A stretch of DNA of 64,000 nucleotides from Exiguobacterium acetylicum DSM 20416 (GTDB taxonomy: Bacteria > Bacillota > Bacilli > Exiguobacteriales > Exiguobacteriaceae), in contig NZ_JNIR01000001.1 of assembly GCF_000702605.1 (NCBI RefSeq), forward strand, positions 2,666,001-2,730,000. Direction: 5' to 3'. Position numbers and translations under genes: made by a program. Positions 8,828 to 18,240 of the stretch are shown here, in pieces (positions within the stretch are counted from its first letter, which is position 1; each line of letters opens with the position of its first letter). Under the pieces are notes generated by a model. That model was given only the letters and a program-made list of their open reading frames with translations. It did no database searches and had not been told where the DNA came from.

Positions 8828-10321
8828 TTAGCGAATCGGTTGACCTTGTTCAAGCTCAAGCGTTTTAGCTGTTTCGGCATGGATCTGTTCGAACAGTTCC
8901 GGATGTTCAACAAGTGAGATCCCGTAAGACGGAATCATCTCCTTGATTTTTGCTTCCCACGCCGGTAATTCGGACGGGAAACATTTTCCGAGTACTTCAA
9001 GCATGACCGGAACCGCTGTTGAGGCACCTGGAGATGCTCCAAGTAAAGCAGCGACAGATCCGTCGGCTGCACTGACGACCTCTGTCCCGAACTGGAGTGT
9101 CCCTTTTCCTTGCGGTGTATCCTTGATGACTTGAACACGTTGACCAGCGACGACGACATCCCAGTCTTCCGTCTTCGCATTCGGGATGAACTCCCGTAAT
9201 TCGTTCATCCGTTGTTCCGTCGACAAGAGAACTTGTTCGATCAGATACTTTGTTAATCCCATCTCTTTTGCTCCCGCAGCAAGCATCGTCAAGACGTTAT
9301 TCGGTTTGACGGACGCGATCAAATCAAGATTCGATCCTGTCTTAAGGAACTTCGGTGAAAAGCCAGCGAATGGTCCGAAGAGGAGCGATTTCTTTCCATC
9401 GATGTACCGTGTATCCAAGTGCGGTACTGACATCGGCGGTGCTCCGACTTTCGCTTTTCCGTAGACTTTCGCATGGTGTTGTTCAATGATCTCAGGATTT
9501 TTACAAACGAGGAACAAGCCGCTGACCGGAAAACCACCAATTTGCTTCGATTCTTCGATGCCTGTTTTTTGCAGCAACGGTAGACTACCGCCGCCACCCC
9601 CGATGAAGACGAACTGCGCCGTATGATGCTCGATCCGGTGATCGCGCTCATTCTTCACTTTGACTTCCCAACCACCGTCAACACGCTTCAAATCCTCGAC
9701 ACCGTGCTGGTAGTTGATTGTAACATCGTGCTGTGCGAGATATTCAAACAGGATTCGTGTCAACGCACCAAAGTTGACGTCCGTTCCTGAATCGATTTTT
9801 GTCGCAGCGATCGGCTCTGGTGACGTCCGACCGTTCATGATGAGTGGAATCCACTCGGCTAATTTCGCTGGATCCTCTGAATATTCCATTCCCGCAAACA
9901 ACGGATTTGCTGATAGCGCTTCCAATCGTTTTTTCAGAAATTCGACGTTTTCTGTTCCTTCAACCATGCTCATATGTGGAATCGGCATGATGAATTCTTT
10001 CGGATTCGGCAAGACACCTTCCTTGACGAGATGCGACCAGAATTGACGTGACAGTTGGAACTGTTCATTTACTTTGACCGCTTTACTGATATCGATCGAA
10101 CCATCGGCGTTTTCCGTCGTATAGTTTAGTTCGCATAGTGCGGCGTGACCTGTTCCTGCATTGTTCCACTCATTCGAGCTCTCTTCCCCGGCACTCGCGA
10201 GTTTCTCGAATACCTTGATGTTCATCTCAGGCGCGAGTTCTTTTAACAAGACCCCTAACGTCGCGCTCATGACTCCGGCACCAATTAAAATAACGTCTGT
10301 TTTTTTAGGCATACTGCTCAT
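8828..10321 (-). CDS. mqo: malate:quinone oxidoreductase
   Basis: Membrane-associated FAD enzyme (497 aa) that oxidises malate to oxaloacetate and passes electrons to quinone. The dinucleotide motif is [20 protein letters not shown] near the N-terminus; family stretches include [18 protein letters not shown] and [19 protein letters not shown]. Start at the ATG ending at 10321, with aggaagga 5 nt upstream; a second ATG three codons in is possible. Monocistronic, with a likely TATAAT -10 at 10402-10407 on this strand. Confidence 0.94.
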   Translation of the reverse strand: MSSMPKKTDVILIGAGVMSATLGVLLKELAPEMNIKVFEKLASAGEESSNEWNNAGTGHAALCELNYTTENADGSIDISKAVKVNEQFQLSRQFWSHLVKEGVLPNPKEFIMPIPHMSMVEGTENVEFLKKRLEALSANPLFAGMEYSEDPAKLAEWIPLIMNGRTSPEPIAATKIDSGTDVNFGALTRILFEYLAQHDVTINYQHGVEDLKRVDGGWEVKVKNERDHRIEHHTAQFVFIGGGGGSLPLLQKTGIEESKQIGGFPVSGLFLVCKNPEIIEQHHAKVYGKAKVGAPPMSVPHLDTRYIDGKKSLLFGPFAGFSPKFLKTGSNLDLIASVKPNNVLTMLAAGAKEMGLTKYLIEQVLLSTEQRMNELREFIPNAKTEDWDVVVAGQRVQVIKDTPQGKGTLQFGTEVVSAADGSVAALLGASPGASTAVPVMLEVLGKCFPSELPAWEAKIKEMIPSYGISLVEHPELFEQIHAETAKTLELEQGQPIR

Positions 10322-10401
10322 GATATCCTTCCTATCCCCGTTGATATTATGGACTACCTGTCATGAAAAACTTCCCCCTCATGACGACAACTTACCTTTC
10401 C

Positions 10402-10464
10402 ATTATAACCCTATCATAGCTTGCACAGAAAGGAACTTCTTTTACATTCAGAAATGTGTAAAAG
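10402..10464 (-). promoter_or_regulatory. probable mqo promoter and an inverted repeat
   Basis: On the minus strand TATAAT occupies 10402-10407 with a weak -35 (TTCTGT, 10425-10430, spacer 17). Just beyond it an 8-bp inverted repeat CTTTTACA...TGTAAAAG (10439-10446 with 10457-10464) could be an operator for mqo or for the divergent photolyase gene. Regulator unknown. Confidence 0.4.
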
Positions 10465-10565
10465 CGATGATTCAGGTAAGTTGATTTTCGTCAGCCGGCA
10501 CACAATCAGGCATGACTTTGACGAAAAACGGTAATCATATAACGAAAGTAAAAGGAGGAACGCTC

Positions 10566-12095
10566 ATGGCGACACGCTGGATATTCGGCAATCAATTGAA
10601 TCACGATCTCCCCTTATTGCAGAAAGCAAACAAACAAAACGACGTCATCCTGATGGTCGAAGCGACTTCGCGCTCCAAGTGGAAGACGTACCATAAACAA
10701 AAGCTCGTCCTCGTCTTCTCAGCGATGCGACATTTTGCGGAAGAACTGCGCGAAAAAGGCTTCACCGTCGATTACCGGGAAGCCGATTCGTTTGATCAGG
10801 CATTCAAGGCACACCAGAAAGATCATGATCCGGATCATATATTCTATACGGCAATCACGGACGAACCGATGCGCAAGGCGATGCAGAAATGGCAGGACGC
10901 TTTACCGAAGAAGATCACGGTCGAAGTCTGTTCCGACGTACCATTGTTTTTACTGACACAAGAAGAAGCGGTCGAAGCAATCGGCGACAAGCCATACAAG
11001 ATGGATCGGTTTTATCGCAAACTGCGTAAGGAACGAAACGTTCTCATGAACGGCTCCAAACCGATTGGTGGAAAGTGGTCGTTTGACGCCGAGAACCGAA
11101 AACCAGCGAAGTCCGGTATAACGTTTCCGGATCCCGTTCAGTTTCGTCCCGATCGCATCACAAAGGACGTCATCGACAAGGTCGAGCGTGATTTTTCCAA
11201 TCATCCGGGAGCACTTGATTCCTTCCATTGGCCGGTCACGCGCAAGGAAGCGACGCGGGCTCTCCATCGTTTCATCGAAGAACGACTCGAGACGTTCGGA
11301 ACGTATCAAGACGCCATGCTGACCGGTGAAGATACGCTATCGCATTCGCTCTTGTCAGCAGCAATCAATCTTGGTCTATTGACACCGGAAGAGGTCATTC
11401 GTCAAGTCGAGGCAGCCCTCGAAGATCAAGATGCTCCGCTCAATGCGGTCGAAGGTTTTATTCGACAAATCCTCGGCTGGCGCGAGTACATGCGTGCCGT
11501 CTACCTAGCCGAGATGCCAGACTATGCTTCCGTCAATGCGCTACGTCATGAAGCGAATTTACCGGACTTTTTCTGGACCGGGAAGACGAACATGAACTGT
11601 GTCGCTGAATCGTTACGTCCCGTCGTCGAGCATGCCCATAATCACCATATCCAGCGCTTGATGGTGCTCGGAAACTTCGCTAATCTGTTTGCGATCTCGC
11701 CGCAACAGACGGCAGATTGGTTCAACGAGATGTACATCGATGCCTATGACTGGGTCGTCTTACCGAACGTCCTCGGGATGGCGCTTCATGCCGACGGAGG
11801 AACATTATCGACTAAACCGTACATCGCTTCGGCGAATTACATCCATAAGATGAGTGATTATTGCAAGGGATGTCCTTTTCATCAAAAGGACATGCTCGGA
11901 GAGGATGCCTGTCCGTTTAACGCCTTGTACTGGGACTTCATCGACCGGCACGAAAAACGCTTCGCTGATAATCAGCGGATGTCGATGATGTATCGGCAAT
12001 GGGGAAAACGCGATGCGGACAGCAAACGTGATATTCGAAAGAAAGCGAAAGCACTTCGGAAACAACTACAGGATGGCGCTTTCGATACACCATGA
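10566..12095 (+). CDS. Fe-S cluster photolyase of the PhrB type
   Basis: Cryptochrome/photolyase-related protein (509 aa) of the prokaryotic FeS-BCP group, whose studied member PhrB repairs (6-4) photoproducts using FAD and a 4Fe-4S cluster. Cluster cysteines are Cys345 (NMNCVAESL), Cys433 and Cys436 (DYCKGCPF) and Cys449 (EDACPF). Their spacing is identical to the four ligands of Agrobacterium PhrB (350, 438, 441, 454). The N-terminal 130 residues form the antenna-binding Rossmann-like domain. The ATG at 10566 has aaaggagg 7 nt upstream; an in-frame TTG at 10512 has no such site. Light-driven DNA repair is inferred from the family. Confidence 0.9.
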   Translation: MATRWIFGNQLNHDLPLLQKANKQNDVILMVEATSRSKWKTYHKQKLVLVFSAMRHFAEELREKGFTVDYREADSFDQAFKAHQKDHDPDHIFYTAITDEPMRKAMQKWQDALPKKITVEVCSDVPLFLLTQEEAVEAIGDKPYKMDRFYRKLRKERNVLMNGSKPIGGKWSFDAENRKPAKSGITFPDPVQFRPDRITKDVIDKVERDFSNHPGALDSFHWPVTRKEATRALHRFIEERLETFGTYQDAMLTGEDTLSHSLLSAAINLGLLTPEEVIRQVEAALEDQDAPLNAVEGFIRQILGWREYMRAVYLAEMPDYASVNALRHEANLPDFFWTGKTNMNCVAESLRPVVEHAHNHHIQRLMVLGNFANLFAISPQQTADWFNEMYIDAYDWVVLPNVLGMALHADGGTLSTKPYIASANYIHKMSDYCKGCPFHQKDMLGEDACPFNALYWDFIDRHEKRFADNQRMSMMYRQWGKRDADSKRDIRKKAKALRKQLQDGAFDTP

Positions 12096-12133
12096 AACAA
12101 GCCGCTCGGATTAGATCCGACCGGCTTGTTTTG
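12095..12133. terminator. bidirectional terminator between photolyase and permease
   Basis: Stem AACAAGCCG-c-TCGGA / TCCGA-c-CGGCTTGTT with a 5-nt loop; A-run on the left and TTTT on the right. The flanking genes converge. Confidence 0.88.
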
Positions 12134-12135
12134 AA

Positions 12136-13503
12136 TTACGCACTTTTTTGGTCAACTGCTTGTTGTTTCTTTTTTCGGAGATGATACAGTCCGAATAGTC
12201 CGAGGAACCAAACCGGTGTCAGCAATAAGGCTGGACGTGTATCGTCAGCAAACAGCATGACGACGAGAATGACTGCAAACAATCCGAGCACGAGGTAATT
12301 GACGAATGGTGTCAATGGTGCTTTAAATGTCGACGCCGCATGCAATTCCGGATTTTGTTTCTTGTACCGGAGATGACAGACGAGGATGACACCCCAAACC
12401 CAGATGAAGCAGATTGCACTGATCGTCGTGACGATACTAAATGCTTGTCCTGGTAACAGTTTACTGAGCAAAGCACCAACTGAGACGACGATCGTCGAGA
12501 CGAACAAGGCGTTTGCTGGGACATGGTTTTTGTTCAACTTCGAGAACTTGTTCGACGCTTGCTGTTGATTTCCCAGGTTATACAGAATCCGGCTCGTCGA
12601 GAACATTCCGCTATTACACGCAGAAGCAGCAGACGTCAGTACGACGAAGTTGATGATTCCTGCTGCGAGTGGAATCCCGATCAGACTGAACGTCTTGACG
12701 AACGGACTTTCTGTCGCACTCAGTCCTGTCCATGGGTTGATCATCAAGAGGACGAGTAAAGCACCGACATAGAAGAATAAGATCCGAAGCGGAATCTTAT
12801 TGATCGCGGACGGAATGTTCTTTTTTGGATCCGCTGTTTCTGCTGCTGACACCCCAACGAGCTCGACGCCGACATAGGCGAAGACGACCATTTGGAACGA
12901 TAGCAAGAATCCAGTAATTCCGTTTGGCATCCAGCCACCATGTGACCAGAGGTTTGACACCGTCACAGGACCAGCGTCCGTTTTAAAACCGATGATGAGC
13001 AGGACGATTCCGACACCAATCAAGGCGAGGATCGTCACGACCTTGATCAAGGCGAACCAAAACTCGAGTTCTCCGAACAATTTAACGGTCAATAAGTTAA
13101 AACCAAGTAAAATCAAGAGCGCAAGAACGGCTGGAATCCATTGCGGGATATCAAACCAATACTTGACGTACAGACCGACGGCGATGATGTCCGCCATTGC
13201 CGTCATGATCCAACAGAACCAGTACGTCCAACCGGTCACGAACGCGGCACGTGGTCCGAGATAATCTTCTGCGATATCCGTGAGTGACTGATAGCCTGCT
13301 TTTGACAATAACAATTCCCCAAGTGCGCGCATGACGAAGAAGATTGCGATCCCGACGAGTAAGTAAGCAAAAATGATCGATGGGCCGGCGAGTTGGATCG
13401 CTTTTCCTGATCCTAAAAACAAGCCCGTTCCGATCGTTCCACCAATGGCAATCAACTGTACATGACGATTCGATAAATCCCGCTTTAATCCTTGCTGTTC
13501 CAA
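12136..13503 (-). CDS. CycA-like amino acid permease (glycine/D-serine/D-alanine type)
   Basis: APC-superfamily amino acid:H+ symporter (455 aa) with about 12 membrane segments. The N-terminal signature RHVQLIAIGGTIGTGLFLGSG and the stretch FVVLTSAASACNSGMFSTSRILYNL are those of the amino acid permease family; overall it most resembles CycA. The glycine riboswitch in its leader supports glycine, perhaps with D-alanine or D-serine, as substrate. ATG ending at 13503 with aaggaggag upstream. Transcribed alone; convergent with the photolyase gene. Confidence 0.85.
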   Translation of the reverse strand: MEQQGLKRDLSNRHVQLIAIGGTIGTGLFLGSGKAIQLAGPSIIFAYLLVGIAIFFVMRALGELLLSKAGYQSLTDIAEDYLGPRAAFVTGWTYWFCWIMTAMADIIAVGLYVKYWFDIPQWIPAVLALLILLGFNLLTVKLFGELEFWFALIKVVTILALIGVGIVLLIIGFKTDAGPVTVSNLWSHGGWMPNGITGFLLSFQMVVFAYVGVELVGVSAAETADPKKNIPSAINKIPLRILFFYVGALLVLLMINPWTGLSATESPFVKTFSLIGIPLAAGIINFVVLTSAASACNSGMFSTSRILYNLGNQQQASNKFSKLNKNHVPANALFVSTIVVSVGALLSKLLPGQAFSIVTTISAICFIWVWGVILVCHLRYKKQNPELHAASTFKAPLTPFVNYLVLGLFAVILVVMLFADDTRPALLLTPVWFLGLFGLYHLRKKKQQAVDQKSA

Positions 13504-13562
13504 ACCTGAACTCCTCCTTATGATGGCTTCTCTACGCTTCAGACCGTTCTGTCGGTCCTGAA

Positions 13563-13757
13563 AAAGAAAAAAAAGAGACTGGACGAATGTCCAATCTCAA
13601 CAAAATCAAAGGAATAACCCATACACGCCACTACGACATTCCATGAATGCCCGTCGCTGCATGTGATTACTCTTCTGTCCGTTTGCCTGAGATTGTGAAC
13701 CCTTCGGCGCCGTGTCGACACGGTCTCTCCAGAAGCTGCTCCTGCCATAGTGTGACC
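13563..13757 (-). ncRNA. glycine riboswitch (single aptamer) with terminator platform
   Basis: Read on the minus strand, the leader of the permease gene has the gcvT-type glycine aptamer. In order these are: CTTCTGGAGAG (13725-13735), a hairpin ACCGTG-tcga-CACGG, CGCCGAAGG (13701-13709), ATCTCAGGCAAACGGACAGAAG (the core CTCAGGCAAA at 13682-13691 and GGACAGA at 13674-13680). P1 is formed by CTTCT with AGAAG. Only one aptamer is present. It is followed by a long imperfect hairpin (13612-13670) and then by a terminator stem GAGACTGGAC / GTCCAATCTC (13575-13598) with a U-rich run. Control of a transporter suggests an OFF switch, which is inference. Confidence 0.9.
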
Positions 13758-13824
13758 CATGACAATCATAGCTTTCTCTCTATTTGATTATCCGATGCGT
13801 CGCTGCATCGATGAATTGTTTCTA

Positions 13825-13853
13825 ATTCTAGTAATCTCGACAGCTTTTGTCAA
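13825..13853 (-). promoter_or_regulatory. promoter of the riboswitch-permease transcript
   Basis: On the minus strand TTGACA (13848-13853) and TAGAAT (13825-13830) are separated by exactly 17 bp. Transcription would start near 13818, giving a leader of about 315 nt that includes the whole riboswitch. Confidence 0.8.
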
Positions 13854-13951
13854 CGTCTTTTTCAAAATGATTTTTCAATTCATGAAAAGGACTTTACCAT
13901 CTTTTCCAGAAATCATACAGCACTACTTCATCATGAAAGGAAAGATGATAC

Positions 13952-14491
13952 ATGTCGACGATTTACTTGATTCGCCACTGCGAAACGACCGGTCAGGCAC
14001 CTGATGCTCCATTAACACCTCGCGGAGAAGAACAGGCGCAACAACTTTGCGAACAACTACTTGAGCTTCCGATCAGTCACATCATTTCCAGTCCATATCG
14101 CCGAGCGCTCGACTCGATTCAACCACTTGCGACTGCTTTACAACTCCCCATTTCACGAGAGAAGGATCTGAAGGAACGACGTTTAAGTGCCGTCCCACTT
14201 GAGGATTGGCAGGACCACCTTCGTCAAACATTCATCGATCCAGACTACACGTGTCCTGGTGGTGAATCCAGCCGGACAGCGACGGAACGTATCACACGTG
14301 TCGTTGAAGAAATCTTGCAGCAAAATGATGTATCGATCCTCGTGACACACGGGAATTTGTTGTCTTTATATCTATATTCGATCGACCCTACGTTTGGATT
14401 CGAAGAAAGTTTACAGCTGAAGAATCCGGATATTTTTAAGGTGACACGCATCCAGCAACAAACAGTCATCGAGCACTTGGAAGCTTTTTGA
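13952..14491 (+). CDS. histidine phosphatase family protein
   Basis: Small phosphoglycerate-mutase-like phosphatase (179 aa). The catalytic histidine lies in YLIRHCETTGQ, where the usual RHG is RHC, with SSPYRRALDS and the second histidine in LVTHGN. It resembles the PhoE/CobC branch, which dephosphorylates small metabolites; the substrate cannot be deduced. ATG at 13952 with gaaaggaaag upstream. It is divergent from the riboswitch promoter and followed by the MFS gene without a visible terminator. Confidence 0.8.
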   Translation: MSTIYLIRHCETTGQAPDAPLTPRGEEQAQQLCEQLLELPISHIISSPYRRALDSIQPLATALQLPISREKDLKERRLSAVPLEDWQDHLRQTFIDPDYTCPGGESSRTATERITRVVEEILQQNDVSILVTHGNLLSLYLYSIDPTFGFEESLQLKNPDIFKVTRIQQQTVIEHLEAF

Positions 14492-14492
14492 A

Positions 14493-14539
14493 AATCTATT
14501 CTTTTTAGGCATATGAATTGATAGAATCTATTCTTTTTA
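14493..14539 (+). repeat. 15-bp direct repeat ahead of the MFS gene
   Basis: AATCTATTCTTTTTA occurs at 14493-14507 and again at 14525-14539, start to start 32 bp, about three helical turns. A weaker third copy (CTATCTATTTTAC) follows near 14552. Such phased repeats may be operators, but no regulator is known. Confidence 0.5.
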
Positions 14540-14669
14540 CTTATGAAAAGCATAAGAACTATCTATTTTACTTCCCTTCGGAACGGCTTTATATTGAATG
14601 AATTGATAATAAAGTTAAGTAGTTTTCGATTCATGTATGAAGCGGAACTTCAGAAAAGAAGGGATTTTT

Positions 14670-15893
14670 ATGTCTACCACAAAAAAAGGCTATTTCATGA
14701 TGATCGTCCTCTGGTTCGCCTATGCGACCTTCGCCATGAACTGGGTCGCCGGTTCGTCGTTGACGCCGCAAATCACGGCGCATTTCTTCGGCAATCAGAC
14801 CGTTGACCCCCTCATCTCACAACTCGTCAACTATTCGATTACGACGGCACGTGTCTTCGCCAACATTCTCGCCGCGCTCATCTTAATGAAGCTCGGTCCG
14901 AAAAAAGCACCGTTACTCGCACTGTTGTTCTTAATGATGTCGATTGTCGCCATCTATCTGCCGAACTACTGGGCATATACGGTCGCTCGCATGGTCATGG
15001 GACTTGGTGGTTCAATGGTCATCGTCTACATGAACCCAGTCGTGACACGTTACATTCAGGATCCAGCTGAAAAGTTACGGATCAACGCCTTCAACACTGT
15101 CTCCTATAACGTCGGTGCATTCGTCGTGTCACTCTTGTTCACACTATTCGCTGATCAATTCGTCAGTGACTGGAAACTGACGTTGACGATCTTCGCGAGT
15201 CTGACAGCGATTCTCTTCTTCGCATGGTGGATCGGTAGTGAGTCGTTCGAGTTGAACGATGCTGCGGACGCGGACGAAACGCCTTACGGTTATGGAGATG
15301 CTGTCCGCGATCCGTTCCTCTGGAAATATGCGGTTGCCTTCGGCGGTTTCTTGACGCTCTATATCTTATCGCTCGTCGGCTTGAAACCTGTGTTCGATAC
15401 GTATACGCAGTTGAACGGTTCGCTCGTCAACCTGTTGGTCTCAGGTGCCGGAATCGTCGGAACGTTCGTCGGTCTACGGATCGGTAACAAAGGAACACCT
15501 CGTAAACCGATTCTGTTGATCAGCGGGACGGTCATGATCGCGAGTTTCCTCGTCACCGTCTTGTTCGGAAACATCTCGCCACTCGTTTCGTATGTCTTTG
15601 CGTTCATTTCCGGATTTGCGATGTACATCCAGTATCCGATCTTCATGAACTTGGCACACGAACGAAAAGGGATGACACCGCAAAAGATTACCGTCTTATT
15701 CGGTCTCTTCTGGGCGATTGCTTATGCGACGCAGACGATCTTTACGATCATTTGGAGTTACGCACTCGGACATGCGGGATATACGGTCTCGATGATCGTC
15801 TTCTTCCTCTGCTGTTCCGTGTATCTATTCTTCACGTTCTTCTTACCAGAAACAAAACCAAAACGGACGGATGCACTTCGAAAATCCGCTTAA
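14670..15893 (+). CDS. MFS transporter
   Basis: Major facilitator protein (407 aa) with about 12 membrane helices and a central cytoplasmic loop (ESFELNDAADADETPYGYGD). The N-terminal half has VNYSITTARVFANILAALILMKLGPKKAP, which holds the motif-A-like loop. It looks nearest to the nitrate/cyanate (CynX/NimT) and related solute branches, but the substrate cannot be set. Start at the ATG at 14670 with agaaggga 6 nt upstream; an upstream in-frame ATG at 14637 has no good ribosome site. Monocistronic. Confidence 0.8.
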   Translation: MSTTKKGYFMMIVLWFAYATFAMNWVAGSSLTPQITAHFFGNQTVDPLISQLVNYSITTARVFANILAALILMKLGPKKAPLLALLFLMMSIVAIYLPNYWAYTVARMVMGLGGSMVIVYMNPVVTRYIQDPAEKLRINAFNTVSYNVGAFVVSLLFTLFADQFVSDWKLTLTIFASLTAILFFAWWIGSESFELNDAADADETPYGYGDAVRDPFLWKYAVAFGGFLTLYILSLVGLKPVFDTYTQLNGSLVNLLVSGAGIVGTFVGLRIGNKGTPRKPILLISGTVMIASFLVTVLFGNISPLVSYVFAFISGFAMYIQYPIFMNLAHERKGMTPQKITVLFGLFWAIAYATQTIFTIIWSYALGHAGYTVSMIVFFLCCSVYLFFTFFLPETKPKRTDALRKSA

Positions 15894-15899
15894 TCAAGC

Positions 15900-15937
15900 A
15901 ACAAGCCCTTCCGAATCACCGGAAGGGCTTGTTTTTA
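15900..15937. terminator. bidirectional terminator between MFS and Nudix genes
   Basis: Stem ACAAGCCCTTCCG / CGGAAGGGCTTGT (15901-15913 with 15920-15932), then TTTTA. The flanking genes converge. Confidence 0.9.
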
Positions 15938-16456
15938 TGCCTCGTTATGCGCGCCGTAACTGTGGCGAAGGGCAAATAACAGTCGAATCAATGATTCATG
16001 ATACCCGATGAACCATCCTTCTTCGATCCCGTTGACGATCGCTTCTTCTGTCATCCAGGCGACGCGCTGAACTTCTTCTTCCTGTAGTCTCAGCGTCGTC
16101 AAATCCACTTCCTGCTCGACGAGATAATAATCATCAAAACCGATTTCAAACGGAATCGTCAGATGGGGACGGATGCCTGTGAAATCGATATCGAGTCCAA
16201 GCTCTTCCGACAGTTCCCGTTGTGCTGCCATCTGACTCGTATCCCCGCTGACTGCACTGCCTCCGACCGTCACATCCCACATGTTCGGCCAACCAGATTT
16301 GAACGGTTGCCGTTGTTGGACGAGCATCTCTCCTTTGGCGTTAAAGACACAGACGTGAATCGTCATGTGATAATCGCCGGCTGTATGTGGCGTCCCCCGT
16401 GTCCAGAGCCGTCCTGTTTTCTTGCGATCGGCTGTGTATACATCCCATTGCTCCAT
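15935..16456 (-). CDS. Nudix hydrolase
   Basis: Nudix-domain protein (173 aa) expected to cleave a nucleoside diphosphate linked to another moiety. The Nudix box is GGSAVSGDTSQMAAQRELSE followed by ELGLD, that is G-x5-D-x7-REL-x-EE-x-GL. The first acidic position is Asp rather than the usual Glu, while the metal-binding REx2EE core is kept. The N-terminal WDVYTADRKKTGR segment is shared with isopentenyl-diphosphate-isomerase-like Nudix proteins such as YfcD. Substrate unknown. The YxjI-like gene lies 18 nt upstream, so the two are probably co-transcribed. Confidence 0.86.
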   Translation of the reverse strand: MEQWDVYTADRKKTGRLWTRGTPHTAGDYHMTIHVCVFNAKGEMLVQQRQPFKSGWPNMWDVTVGGSAVSGDTSQMAAQRELSEELGLDIDFTGIRPHLTIPFEIGFDDYYLVEQEVDLTTLRLQEEEVQRVAWMTEEAIVNGIEEGWFIGYHESLIRLLFALRHSYGAHNEA

Positions 16457-16474
16457 CTTGCATCATTCCCCTTT

Positions 16475-16969
16475 TTAATTGATGAAAGACGAGTTGTTTG
16501 AACTTTCCTCCGCCTTGACGCAATCAATCGCGACGACAAGGGCAATCAGCAATTCTTCCATCGCTTCATCTTCGACTTCAATCATGTACTGATCGGTCCA
16601 AGAAATCCATTTTTTCTGAACACGTCCAATTCGTTGCCCTTGTTGTAGGACTTCAAAATCAACATCCCACCAGTCGCCCGTCACTTCGAACTGATCCGAG
16701 TTGATCGTATAACGGTCCTTGAAGAAGGTAAGTTCTTTAATGATTTCAAATGATTGTCCTGCTGCTTCGACATAAAAGACAGGGCGGAAACTAAACGTCT
16801 TTTTCGTAATTTCCGCGACTTCTTCTCCATCTCGGTTCGTCACGCTGAACGTCTTCGGTAGTTTCAAGAAACTCCCCTCGATGTGATACGCATCGTGTCC
16901 CGCTTCGTCCTGAATCGCAAATCGTCCACGTAAACTGAAGGCTTTTTGTTTCATATAGAGTGTATGCAT
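16475..16969 (-). CDS. LURP-one-related (YxjI-like) protein
   Basis: 164-aa protein of the LURP-one/scramblase-like fold found in Bacillus YxjI. The pattern of short beta strands is visible in LYMKQKAFSLRGRFAIQDE, YHIEGSFLKLPKTFSVTN and SFRPVFYVEAAGQSFEIIKE, ending in a C-terminal hydrophobic helix (MEELLIALVVAIDCV) typical of the family. The molecular role is not known. ATG ending at 16969 with aaaggagga 9 nt upstream. First gene of a pair with the Nudix gene. Confidence 0.8.
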   Translation of the reverse strand: MHTLYMKQKAFSLRGRFAIQDEAGHDAYHIEGSFLKLPKTFSVTNRDGEEVAEITKKTFSFRPVFYVEAAGQSFEIIKELTFFKDRYTINSDQFEVTGDWWDVDFEVLQQGQRIGRVQKKWISWTDQYMIEVEDEAMEELLIALVVAIDCVKAEESSNNSSFIN

Positions 16970-17199
16970 CCCGGTCTCCTCCTTTAATGTATAGTTTCAT
17001 TTACGCGATCATCGACTGAAAAGATTCAATATCTGGAAACTACCTCCGTCGAGCTTTCTGTTATTTCCGTCATTCCCTCCTGCATCTAGTGAATCACATC
17101 CCTTACTTGCACTTTTTAGCCAGAGCGCTTAAAGTGTATAGTTGATGAAATTCTTTAACCACACATGTGCATTACCTTAAGGAAAGGGTTTAATATACT

Positions 17200-18195
17200 A
17201 TGAAAAAGAACTTTTGGCAGGACCTCCCACGACCATTTTTCGTCTTAGCACCGATGGAAGACGTCACCGATGTCGTCTTCCGTCACGTCGTCGCAAAAGC
17301 AGCGCGTCCGGACGTGTTCTTCACGGAATTTACGAATACAGAAAGCTATTGTCATCCGAAAGGCAAACAGAGCGTTCGCGGACGTCTCGAGTTCACGGAA
17401 GATGAACAACCAATGGTTGCTCACATTTGGGGCGACAAACCGGAATATTTCCGCGAAATGAGCATCGGCATGGCAGAGATGGGCTTTAGCGGAATCGACA
17501 TCAACATGGGCTGTCCCGTCCATAACGTCGCTGTTAACGGAAAAGGCTCCGGCTTGATCAATCGTCCGGAAGTCGCAGCTGAACTGATTCAAGCTGCAAA
17601 AGCGGGCGGTCTTCCAGTCAGCGTCAAAACGCGTCTCGGCTACACGAAGGTCGAAGAGTGGCACGATTGGTTGCGCCACATCCTCGAGCAAGATATTGCG
17701 AACCTCTCGATTCACCTCCGGACACGTAAAGAGATGAGCGCCGTTCCAGCGCACTTCGAATTGATTCCGGAAATCAAGAAGTTACGCGATGAAATCGCAC
17801 CACAGACGTTACTGACGATCAATGGGGACATCAACGATCGCCAACACGGTCTTGAACTCGTCGAGAAATACGGTGTCGATGGTGTCATGATCGGTCGCGG
17901 GATCTTCCACAACCCGTTTGCATTCGAAGTCGAGAAAAAAGAACATTCGAGCCAAGAACTCCTCGATTTGTTACGTCTACAGCTCGATCTGCACGATCAT
18001 TACTCGGCTCAATTCGAACCCCGTCTCTTCAAACCATTACGCCGGTTCTTCAAGATTTACGTCCGCGGGTTCCGCGGTGCGAGTGAACTGCGGGTCAAAT
18101 TGATGGAGACGAACTCAACGGACGAAGTGCGTGCTTTACTCGACGCCTTCGTTGAAGAAGAAGGCATTCACGAGGTCAACTCGTTTTCAATCTAA
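17200..18195 (+). CDS. tRNA-dihydrouridine synthase
   Basis: FMN-dependent Dus enzyme (331 aa) that reduces specific uridines of tRNA. The TIM barrel begins [18 protein letters not shown]; the catalytic cysteine is in [20 protein letters not shown], followed by SVKTRLGY, the FMN site LLTINGDI and [13 protein letters not shown]. The C-terminal helical tRNA-binding part starts near residue 245. Length is normal. ATG at 17200 with aaggaaaggg upstream. Which uridine is modified cannot be told from sequence alone. Confidence 0.9.
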   Translation: MKKNFWQDLPRPFFVLAPMEDVTDVVFRHVVAKAARPDVFFTEFTNTESYCHPKGKQSVRGRLEFTEDEQPMVAHIWGDKPEYFREMSIGMAEMGFSGIDINMGCPVHNVAVNGKGSGLINRPEVAAELIQAAKAGGLPVSVKTRLGYTKVEEWHDWLRHILEQDIANLSIHLRTRKEMSAVPAHFELIPEIKKLRDEIAPQTLLTINGDINDRQHGLELVEKYGVDGVMIGRGIFHNPFAFEVEKKEHSSQELLDLLRLQLDLHDHYSAQFEPRLFKPLRRFFKIYVRGFRGASELRVKLMETNSTDEVRALLDAFVEEEGIHEVNSFSI

Positions 18196-18199
18196 CAAC

Positions 18200-18235
18200 A
18201 AAGCACGCCTCCTCGTATTGAGGAAGCGTGCTTTT
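18200..18235. terminator. terminator after dus, likely bidirectional
   Basis: Stem AAAGCACGC-ct-CCTC / GAGG-aa-GCGTGCTTT with a 5-nt loop and T-run; the next gene converges on it. Confidence 0.88.
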
Positions 18236-18240
18236 TCGTG

